A model generated the notes under the pieces. It was not told where the DNA came from, searched no databases, and saw only the letters and a program-made list of their open reading frames with translations. From Pedobacter heparinus DSM 2366 (lineage in GTDB: Bacteria; Bacteroidota; Bacteroidia; Sphingobacteriales; Sphingobacteriaceae): 64,000 nucleotides of DNA. This document shows, piece by piece, positions 1-7,775 of the stretch. A program made the translations under genes and the position numbers. The stretch lies in contig NC_013061.1 of NCBI RefSeq assembly GCF_000023825.1, positions 3,100,001-3,164,000 of the forward strand, read 5' to 3'. Numbering within the stretch: position 1 is the first letter of the stretch; every line of letters starts with the position of its first letter.

Positions 1-967
1 TAATGGCAACCCTGGCAGTTTCCAGCATTCTGCCGTTAGTAGCATTGTACACCAAAGCAGGCGCAATCAGGAAAGTATCAGCCTGTTCAAGAATGTAACT
101 ATGTACCGCATTGAAATCTGCCGACTGCGCTATTAAAGTTTGAATTGCGACTTGCTGACCTTGTTTCAGCAACAACCTGGGATGGGCAATATTGGTTACC
201 TGCTGGGGATTAAAAATATTGGTTAGTACTTTAAGTTCTATTTGTGTGATCCTGAAACCGCTGGCCGCTGCCCCATTGTTGAATACCGATAGCATGGCAT
301 TATTGACCTGTCCGCCGGTAAGGTACAGGTTAAAAGCAGACACATCAATTATGCCCGCCCCACCGCTAAGCTGGTAATTGACCCCTGGGAATCCGGCATT
401 CCCAAAAACGAGCCGTTTTAAAGGATTCATTCTACTCACTACCATACCCGTTTCATTGATTGCAGACAAATCTGTTACACCAATTTTTGTAATCTGAATG
501 GCCGCTGTAGAACTTAAGTTGGTTAGGTCTAAGCCAAAATAGAAACCTTCATTTGGATCAATTCCGTTACTTATGCCACCACGGATACCCAGTGCTCCAT
601 TACTAGCCCGATCTATTCCAGCAGCGGATATCATTTCACCAAAGTTGTTGCCTTCTGTGGTCTTTACACTGTGCATACCACCAAAAGTTATGGTAAATGT
701 TTTATTCAAAGCCCCCGTGGCTGTAACGGTAGTTCCGGTTACCGTCCAGTCATCACTGGCATTGCTGTTATAATACGAAACAGCACCGGCAGCATTGATA
801 AAAAATATAGAGGAGTCTGTATACTTGTTGTCAGCTTCAGAACCGGTAGGTGAAGGAACCAGAAGAATGGTGTTGCTATTCTGGGCATAACCTGCACAAG
901 TGAAAAAAAATAAAATAATTGTTGCGAACAGTCTTATCCACTGGATGTTGTTAATATCATTGCTCAT
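1..967 (-). CDS. Heparinase II/III-family polysaccharide lyase, N-terminal part (runs off left edge)
   Basis: The reading frame starts at ATG 965-967 and stays open to base 1, giving about 322 residues; the C-terminal catalytic part lies outside the window. A signal peptide is visible (hydrophobic stretch ending TCAGYAQ). Residues about 30-255 form a beta-rich accessory domain. From about residue 262 the protein reads HPRLLLKQGQQ..., which aligns with HPRLLLVKGEE at the start of the lyase encoded at 7776-10319, so the alpha-helical lyase domain begins here. The accessory domain matches the C-terminal domain of that second lyase (IDR..NG.LG.RGG and NEG....LDL in both), so the domain order differs between the two. 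It is transcribed divergently from the SusCD operon and probably acts on the same glycan. The lyase family is inferred from similarity to the complete paralogue; catalytic residues are not visible. Confidence 0.75.
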   Translation of the reverse strand, partial: MSNDINNIQWIRLFATIILFFFTCAGYAQNSNTILLVPSPTGSEADNKYTDSSIFFINAAGAVSYYNSNASDDWTVTGTTVTATGALNKTFTITFGGMHSVKTTEGNNFGEMISAAGIDRASNGALGIRGGISNGIDPNEGFYFGLDLTNLSSTAAIQITKIGVTDLSAINETGMVVSRMNPLKRLVFGNAGFPGVNYQLSGGAGIIDVSAFNLYLTGGQVNNAMLSVFNNGAAASGFRITQIELKVLTNIFNPQQVTNIAHPRLLLKQGQQVAIQTLIAQSADFNAVHSYILEQADTFLIAPALVYNATNGRMLETARVAI

Positions 968-1149
968 GGTTGTAGTTTTTGGTTAGGCAATCATGCTGGC
1001 AATGTAAAATTTTCTCCATTCGGGCAGCGGGGGTAAATCGTCTGAATAGTAGGTACAAAATGTCCGTTTCCCAGCACAATATAAAGCTAGGAACCAATGC
1101 AGTTCAACCTCAGGCCAATCTTGGTGATCAAGACCTGATACACTAAATA

Positions 1150-1206
1150 CCCCCTTAATTAAGTTACTTTGCCCCCTTGATAAAGCAGGCTATTTTTTGA
1201 TATTTG
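1150..1206 (+). promoter_or_regulatory. Candidate promoter and direct-repeat operator for the left PUL
   Basis: This lies in the 316-base gap (968-1283) between the divergent lyase and the lipoprotein-SusCD operon. A TTG at 1177-1179 is followed after 19 bases by GATATTTG at 1199-1206, close to the Bacteroidota sigma-ABfr pattern (TTTG, about 19-21 bases, TAnnTTTG; the first base of the -7 element differs). Two direct repeats, CCCCCTTAA at 1150-1158 and CCCCCTTGA at 1172-1180, are 22 bases apart (two helical turns), and the second overlaps the -33 element, as an activator site might. Nothing else convincing is in the gap; a start-less 68-codon open frame on the minus strand (983-1189) is not called as a gene. 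Confidence 0.3.
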
Positions 1207-1283
1207 TCAAACAACCGCCTCAAAACCATATATAAACCAAAAAACTGCACTAAGTTTCTTTCCTTTTAAACGAGTATACAATT

Positions 1284-2828
1284 ATGCAAAGTAAAAAGCT
1301 ACTTTTATTACTGTTTTGCTATGCGGCAACAACAGGCTGTAAGGATTCCATCAAATCCGATCTGGTGAATGTTACGAACCCTTCAAACCTGAAATACATT
1401 AGTATCGCAGATGCGAGAGAAGGTAAAGCGGTTATAACGACGGCCCCTACTGTTCAGACCGGAGGACTTCTTCCAAACTTTGAATTGATCAGTATACAGA
1501 AAAGTGATGGCACATTGTTGGATGAGTCCTACTTACAATATGTGACGATAGGAAAAAGTATCGAAGCAGAGAGCCCGGTAAAGGGGACAAACTCCGCAAA
1601 CAACGGCGTGATATCTGTTGCCGCCGGACATAACTTTGGCGTTGGTGATTATTACTTTAACATTAAAGTAACTACAACAACTGAGGGGCAGACCTATTCA
1701 ACGGTATTTGAAAAAGCTTTTCAACTCCACATTGCGCCACTGTTGCCCACCAATATGGTTTACTCTCCAAAAAATCAAAACCTGGTTTATGGTAATGCCA
1801 GCAGCAAAACAACAGCACCATTACTGCCAGGTTCCAATCCCGACGTTTCTTTCGAACTGGGCAATTATTCTGATAAACTGACTATTGTCAAAGAAACAGG
1901 CGTAATTGCTATTGCACCTAACTATATATATCGTACACGTGAAACATTGAACCCGGTGATTAAGGTCATCAGCAACATCAGTAAAGAAGTTGTCTCTTTT
2001 GAAAATAAAATAACAGTAGTCATCACCGACAAGCCAGAAATAATGCCTGTTGAAACTATTTACTTCTTCTACCCAACTTTAAAAACTGCTGTGGCTTTAC
2101 CTACCGGCGGCGAAGGCTATACCGTACAAACAGACAACATTGGCCTGGCCACCAGAATCTGGGGGGTGAGGGCTAATTCGACAGGTTCATTTTTCTTAAA
2201 ACCTGAAGAAAGACCTGAGGTTAATACTGCACAGACGATTCTGGAGACACAAACCCACAATGCGTCTAACCAGACAGAACCAACCAATACATGGATGGTG
2301 ATGCCAACACAAGACTTAACACCCTTTCAATATGGCTATAAGCTTTCTTTCAATTATTATTATCAGCCGGCATTTCAAACCTACATGGCAGACGGGCGAA
2401 CACCTACAGATTTGGAAGTATATATCTCTACAGATTACACAGGCGGTGATATCCAGGATACAAGCGGTAAATGGCTGAATGGTACATGGACAAAGGTCAA
2501 CACCTCTATTAAATGTCAAAAATCATTAGGTGTAAACGGAAGTAATTCGACCGGTGCGCCCTGGGGAGCAGAATTTATCGGAACACCATATCCAGGAGAT
2601 CAGGCTGGTGCTAACCCTGATAATAAAAAGAGACCTGCTCTTGGAACGTTTTACAACAAATGGGTAAAGTGCACTTATGACATTTCAGCCCCCCAGATCA
2701 GTTCAAAGTTTACTGTTGCATTTAAAGTAGCCTCTTATTTTGAAGGCAGGTTATTGAACACCACAGCTGTACCTGGAAGAGGTGGCATATATTTCCTGTC
2801 GGACTTTAATTTCAAGGCAGTCGAATAA
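1284..2828 (+). CDS. PUL surface lipoprotein, probable glycan-binding protein
   Basis: 514 residues with a lipoprotein signal: a hydrophobic stretch then ATTGC, lipidated Cys19. The middle (about 30-250) looks like tandem beta-sandwich or cadherin-like repeats. The C-terminal half (about 255-514) resembles jelly-roll modules common in Bacteroidota surface proteins (LEVYISTDYTGG, then GTWTKV). No catalytic motif was recognised. It is the first gene of the operon, 55 bases before susC. Surface glycan-binding proteins usually follow susD, so this position is unusual. Function is inferred from the lipoprotein signal and location; I do not recognise a characterised homologue. Confidence 0.6.
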   Translation: MQSKKLLLLLFCYAATTGCKDSIKSDLVNVTNPSNLKYISIADAREGKAVITTAPTVQTGGLLPNFELISIQKSDGTLLDESYLQYVTIGKSIEAESPVKGTNSANNGVISVAAGHNFGVGDYYFNIKVTTTTEGQTYSTVFEKAFQLHIAPLLPTNMVYSPKNQNLVYGNASSKTTAPLLPGSNPDVSFELGNYSDKLTIVKETGVIAIAPNYIYRTRETLNPVIKVISNISKEVVSFENKITVVITDKPEIMPVETIYFFYPTLKTAVALPTGGEGYTVQTDNIGLATRIWGVRANSTGSFFLKPEERPEVNTAQTILETQTHNASNQTEPTNTWMVMPTQDLTPFQYGYKLSFNYYYQPAFQTYMADGRTPTDLEVYISTDYTGGDIQDTSGKWLNGTWTKVNTSIKCQKSLGVNGSNSTGAPWGAEFIGTPYPGDQAGANPDNKKRPALGTFYNKWVKCTYDISAPQISSKFTVAFKVASYFEGRLLNTTAVPGRGGIYFLSDFNFKAVE

Positions 2829-2883
2829 ACGTATTAATGTTATAGAAGAAACTATAGATTTCAATAAAATCTCATTTTAAATT

Positions 2884-5800
2884 ATGAAACTAACCAAATT
2901 ATTATTGTTCTTGATTTTCACTGCAGCATTGCCTGCCCTTGCTCAAAAAACTATCAAGGGTAATGTTAAAAATTCCAGCGGAATGCCAATGGCCGGAGTT
3001 AATGTTGCGGTGAAGGGCAGCACAAAAGGAACAGCAACAAATGCGAACGGAAATTTTACCATCGAACAAGTGAAACCATCTGACGTACTTGTTTTCTCCT
3101 ACATGGGATTTCAAACTATTGAAAAAATGGTACTGGAGCAGCAAACCATTAATGTTATCCTTAAAGCGGACGACCTCAGACTATCTGAGGTAGTAGTAAT
3201 TGGCTATGATGTGGTCAGAAAAAGAGACCTAACCGGTTCAGTTGCCGTCATAGATCCGAAAGAGCTTGCAGCAACTGCCACAGCAAACTTTGACCAGGCC
3301 CTGGCCGGAAGAGTTGCTGGCGTACAGGTTACTTCTAAAGACGGAACACCTGGCAGTCCTCTTAACATCATCATCAGAGGAGGGAACTCCATAACAGGCG
3401 ACAACTCTCCGCTGTATGTGGTAGATGGCGTTCCGCTTGAAGATTTTGATCCATCCAGTATCAATACCCGTGACATTAAGAGTTTTGACATTTTGAAAGA
3501 CGCCTCTGCAACAGCTATTTATGGGTCCAGAGGAGCCAATGGAGTGGTGGTTATCACTACCATAGGTGGACGTAATGACGGAAAAACAGACATCAATGTT
3601 ACCTCTTCAGCCTGGGTTCAGTTCATTCCCAACCGATTGGAGGTATTAAATCCTTATGAATATGTAAAATATCAGCAAAAAATAGCCTACGCAAATGACA
3701 GTTATGCCCCCGGACAAAATGTAGCGATGTTTACCGCCAACTGGATAGACCCTGAACTGTATAGAAATGAGAAAGGAACGAACTGGCAGGACGAAATTTT
3801 TCAGACCGCACAGACCAACAACCATACAATTTCGTTGAGAGCAGGCAATAAAAATACAACTTTGTTGTATAGCGGAAATTATTTAAATCAGGAAGGAACT
3901 TTGATTACTACCGATTTTAAAAAGATCAACAACAGATTGAAATTTACCCATAAAGTAATTAATAATTTTGAAGTTAACGGACAGGTTGAGTATAGTTACA
4001 TCAACTACAATGGAATGGAAGTTGCCGGCAATACCAGGAACAGTGTGATCAGAGATGCCATTTCTTTCAGACCTGTAAGTCCTGTAAATTGGAATGCAAA
4101 TGAAGAAAGTGCCATCGCAGATCAGGACCCATACTTGTATGATCCCGTAAAAACATTAAAAAATACAGAACGCAAGCGTGTGGATGATGTCCTTTCCGGA
4201 ACTTTAGGATTTAACTATAACTTCTTAAAGAAATTTGACCTGAGTGTTAGTGGAAACTATAGAACATCGATTACAGAAAATGACATCTTCTATAAAAAAG
4301 ACACACAGGAAGCCACCAGGACAAACAGGGGAATAAATGGCACCATTACAGACAAAAGATTCAATACCCTGTCTACTTCCAACACTTTAAGGTTTAAAGA
4401 TCAAAAGGATAAACATGCTTACGGTGCACTTCTAGGGTTTGAAGCGCAGTACAGAGCTTATGAATTTTCGCAACTGAGCAATACAAACTTGCCAACAGAC
4501 CAATTTGGCATACACAACCTGGGCATTGCAACCACTGCTACCATCGCACAGACCTTATATTCTAAAAATGCCTTGTTGTCATTCTTTGGAAGGATAAATT
4601 ATACGTACAACGATCGTTACTTGGCAACAGTTAATTTTAGAACAGATGGATCATCAAAGTTCAGAAAAGAAAACAGGTGGGGATACTTCCCCTCCTTCTC
4701 CCTGGCCTGGAAACTGTCGGAAGAGGATTTCCTTAAATCCAGCGAGCTGATTACGGATCTGAAGCTGAGGGGCGGCTGGGGCGTAACCGGAAATAACCGT
4801 ATCGGCGACTTTGATGCTTATAACTTGTTTTCTGTAAACTCATCAAGCGGATATATCTTGGGTGTAGACCAGAACTTTTCACCAGGTGCTTACCAAAGTA
4901 ATATGGCCGTACCGGATCTGCGCTGGGAAACCACTGCCCAAACCAATATTGGGCTGGATTTAGAACTGTCTAAAAGATTCAGCATCGCTGCTGATTATTA
5001 CAATAAAAACACCCGGGATTTATTATTAAATGCTGACATGGCCCTAAGTACCGGTTTCGATAAGGTGCAACAAAACGTTGGCGCAGTTTCTAACAGAGGA
5101 TTCGAGTTTACTTTTAACTCGCAAAATTTCAGGAACAAGAACTTCAGCTGGACTACCAATTTCAACATCGCGTTTAACAAAACCAAAACCCTCCGGTTAA
5201 ATAGTGGTCAGAATGAAATCCTGACCGATCCACAATGGGATCTGCAGTTTATGCAATCCGAATATCAATACGTAACAAGAGTGGGGCAGCCTGTAGGTAT
5301 GATGTATGGTCTTGAATTTGACGGCATTTACCAGGTGGATGATTTTGTACTGACAAATGGTTCTTATCAGCTGAAAGACGGCCAACCTACTTACAGAACG
5401 GTGATGAGACCCGGCATGGTAAAATTTAAGGACTTGAATAACGATGGTGTAATCAATCAGAGCGACAGAAAAATTATTGGAAACCCTTACCCAAAACATA
5501 CAGGCGGCTTATTCAATAATTTCAGGTACAAATCTTTTGATTTTCAGTTCCTACTTCAATGGTCGTACGATTTCGACATCCTGAACGGCAATGCATCAGA
5601 ATTCGGCAGCATTTATCAGACCAACAGAAATGGACTAAAGTCACTTAACAAAATCTGGACGCCCACTAACCCGGAAACAAACATCGGTGGCATGAGATAC
5701 GACGGTGTAAATTTGCTGACTCCTTTTGGTTACAAATTAGATTCACGTCATATAGAAGATGGTTCTTATTTAAAACTTAAAACGGCAGCACTGGGCTATA

Positions 5801-6006
5801 ACTTCTCCAGTCAGTTGTTAAAGAAATTTAGTATTAAGAAGTGCAGGCTCTCGCTTTCTGCTCAGAATCTTTATACCTGGACCAAGTATACCGGTTATGA
5901 TCCGGATGTATCTGTAGGAAGATACGGGGCCCTAACCCCCGGATTGGATTATTCCGCATACCCGCAAAGTGTGACCATATCAGGCGGAATAGACTTTACA
6001 TTTTAG
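2884..6006 (+). CDS. SusC-like TonB-dependent outer-membrane receptor
   Basis: 1040 residues. A signal peptide (ending ALPALAQ) is followed by a carboxypeptidase-regulatory-like beta-sandwich (about 22-105, IKGNVKNSSG...GTATNANGNF), a TonB-box-like stretch (SEVVVIGYD), a plug domain with the family hallmarks (VVDGVPL, LKDASATAIYGSRGANGVV), then a 22-strand barrel ending in F. It lacks the N-terminal STN signalling domain, so it should not signal to an anti-sigma factor. It pairs with the SusD-like lipoprotein 26 bases downstream to bind and import oligosaccharides. Given the lyase next in the operon, the substrate is probably a uronic-acid-containing glycan (inference). Confidence 0.95.
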   Translation: MKLTKLLLFLIFTAALPALAQKTIKGNVKNSSGMPMAGVNVAVKGSTKGTATNANGNFTIEQVKPSDVLVFSYMGFQTIEKMVLEQQTINVILKADDLRLSEVVVIGYDVVRKRDLTGSVAVIDPKELAATATANFDQALAGRVAGVQVTSKDGTPGSPLNIIIRGGNSITGDNSPLYVVDGVPLEDFDPSSINTRDIKSFDILKDASATAIYGSRGANGVVVITTIGGRNDGKTDINVTSSAWVQFIPNRLEVLNPYEYVKYQQKIAYANDSYAPGQNVAMFTANWIDPELYRNEKGTNWQDEIFQTAQTNNHTISLRAGNKNTTLLYSGNYLNQEGTLITTDFKKINNRLKFTHKVINNFEVNGQVEYSYINYNGMEVAGNTRNSVIRDAISFRPVSPVNWNANEESAIADQDPYLYDPVKTLKNTERKRVDDVLSGTLGFNYNFLKKFDLSVSGNYRTSITENDIFYKKDTQEATRTNRGINGTITDKRFNTLSTSNTLRFKDQKDKHAYGALLGFEAQYRAYEFSQLSNTNLPTDQFGIHNLGIATTATIAQTLYSKNALLSFFGRINYTYNDRYLATVNFRTDGSSKFRKENRWGYFPSFSLAWKLSEEDFLKSSELITDLKLRGGWGVTGNNRIGDFDAYNLFSVNSSSGYILGVDQNFSPGAYQSNMAVPDLRWETTAQTNIGLDLELSKRFSIAADYYNKNTRDLLLNADMALSTGFDKVQQNVGAVSNRGFEFTFNSQNFRNKNFSWTTNFNIAFNKTKTLRLNSGQNEILTDPQWDLQFMQSEYQYVTRVGQPVGMMYGLEFDGIYQVDDFVLTNGSYQLKDGQPTYRTVMRPGMVKFKDLNNDGVINQSDRKIIGNPYPKHTGGLFNNFRYKSFDFQFLLQWSYDFDILNGNASEFGSIYQTNRNGLKSLNKIWTPTNPETNIGGMRYDGVNLLTPFGYKLDSRHIEDGSYLKLKTAALGYNFSSQLLKKFSIKKCRLSLSAQNLYTWTKYTGYDPDVSVGRYGALTPGLDYSAYPQSVTISGGIDFTF

Positions 6007-6032
6007 AACCTTTAAAAATAAAATATAGACTG

Positions 6033-7751
6033 ATGAAAAAGGGCAATACATATATCACCATAGCTTTTCTAGTAATTTTTACTTTAAGTGGCTGTAATAA
6101 ATTCCTGGAGCTGGACCCAGAGTCGTCCTGGAAAGAGGAAACCTTTTACGCTTCTAAAGAGGAGGCCAATTTAGCCCTGTCGGGAATTTATAGCCAGCTG
6201 TCTAAAGAAGATTTATATGGATATAAATTCAATGTCACCTTAGAAGCGGGGACAGATGAAACCTATACAAACGACCCTTCCCCGAACTGGAATGCGGCAA
6301 AATACGCTTATACATCTTCAAGTGATGAAATCAAAAATGCCTGGTTAAAGTTCTATACCTGCATTCAGCTGGTCAACCAGTTTGAAAAAAATTTAAAAAA
6401 GGAATTGTTTGCTACCGAGCAATACAATAATCTTCTGGCGAAAGCCCGCTTTATGAGGGCTTTCAGTTATTATAACCTGGCCAGCTGGTTTGGGCCGGTA
6501 CCACTAAGGTTAACGCCAAGTACATCCCAGGAAGATAACAATGTTCCTCCTTCTCCTGCTCTGGATGTTTATAAACAGGCAGAGCAGGATTATTTATTCG
6601 CCGCCGAACATTTGGAACATGCCAATAGCCCCAGCTATATACCAGGTGAACCAAACAAGATGGCTGCACATGGCTTGCTAGCCCGTCTTTATTTAAAAAT
6701 GGGGGGTTACCAGCCTTATTTATCTCCCAGCGACGCGAACTGTTATTTTGAAAATCCTCAGCAATATTTTGAAAAGGCCAAGGCACAATGTGAAATCATA
6801 ATCAATGATGGCTGGCACCGGATTGTTCCCTATGCTACCGACAGCAAAAGCTACCGAACACACTTCTTAACTTATTTACAGGACAAATATGATTTAAAGG
6901 AAAGCTTGTTTGAAATTTCTTTCGGCAATTTATACAGCATGGGAATAGCCGTTAGCGGCAGGCTGGGCAATATCAATGGTGTTGAGTTCGTGGGAACGTC
7001 AACTATTCCAAGAGGCTTTGCCAATATCAATGTTGCGCTACCGGTATACGATGCCTATTCAATGGGCGATGCCAGAAGAGAGTGGAGCATAGCGGGATAC
7101 CGGAACAAATATTCCACTTCAACACAGCTTTACACTATGAATTACATGTTCAATAATCCCTTACATTTCGAATATGGTATTGGAAAATTCAGAAGATGGG
7201 AACCTGCAAACCTTGAGGAGTTAAAAACTAAAGTTAGTGTGACCAATGCTAACTATACGATTCTAAACAATACTACAGGCTCAGATACAGACCCTAACTA
7301 TACCAGTATAAATTTCCCGATATTGAGGTATTCTGATGTATTGCTCATGCATGCAGAGGCCATTATTGGCGGAAGGTTTGGAACTAATGCCGCAAATTCG
7401 GCGGCGGTAAACAGTCTTAATGTGGTGAGAGAAAGAGCCGGATTAGAACCTTATACCGGCAGTTTAAACCATACTGACTTTTTTAATGAGCTTGTAGATG
7501 AAAGATTGAGGGAATTATGCTTTGAAGGACTTCGTAAGCAAGACCTGATCCGCTGGAATTTATTGGAAGATAAACTGAAAGCAACCAATCAAAAAATAAA
7601 GAACAACCCGCTTTTTCTGGCCAACGATCAATATCACCAAACTTATTTAGAACCGGGAAATAATTTTAACAGGACAAAACACTTACTTTTACCTTATCCA
7701 CTGCAAGAAACATTAATCAATACCAAGCTAAAACAAAGGTTAGGTTGGTAA
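6033..7751 (+). CDS. SusD/RagB-family nutrient-binding lipoprotein
   Basis: 572 residues. Lipoprotein signal with LSGC (Cys21), then the SusD N-terminal pattern FLELDPESSW. TPR-like helices carry LLAKARFMRAFSYYNLASWFG and MAAHGLLARLYLKMG. The C-terminal RagB region has the typical LRYSDVLLMHAEA and VDERLRELCFEGLRKQDLIRW. It acts as the surface lid over the SusC barrel and captures oligosaccharides. It sits 26 bases after susC and 24 bases before the lyase, so the genes are almost certainly co-transcribed. Confidence 0.95.
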   Translation: MKKGNTYITIAFLVIFTLSGCNKFLELDPESSWKEETFYASKEEANLALSGIYSQLSKEDLYGYKFNVTLEAGTDETYTNDPSPNWNAAKYAYTSSSDEIKNAWLKFYTCIQLVNQFEKNLKKELFATEQYNNLLAKARFMRAFSYYNLASWFGPVPLRLTPSTSQEDNNVPPSPALDVYKQAEQDYLFAAEHLEHANSPSYIPGEPNKMAAHGLLARLYLKMGGYQPYLSPSDANCYFENPQQYFEKAKAQCEIIINDGWHRIVPYATDSKSYRTHFLTYLQDKYDLKESLFEISFGNLYSMGIAVSGRLGNINGVEFVGTSTIPRGFANINVALPVYDAYSMGDARREWSIAGYRNKYSTSTQLYTMNYMFNNPLHFEYGIGKFRRWEPANLEELKTKVSVTNANYTILNNTTGSDTDPNYTSINFPILRYSDVLLMHAEAIIGGRFGTNAANSAAVNSLNVVRERAGLEPYTGSLNHTDFFNELVDERLRELCFEGLRKQDLIRWNLLEDKLKATNQKIKNNPLFLANDQYHQTYLEPGNNFNRTKHLLLPYPLQETLINTKLKQRLGW

Positions 7752-7775
7752 ACAGTTGGTCAAGAAAACATAGAA

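Noticed and set aside
192..853. Plus-strand frames at 192-377, 573-773 and 671-853
   Set aside because: They lie opposite the lyase gene at 1-967, whose minus-strand frame is continuous and has a signal peptide and clear homology to the second lyase.
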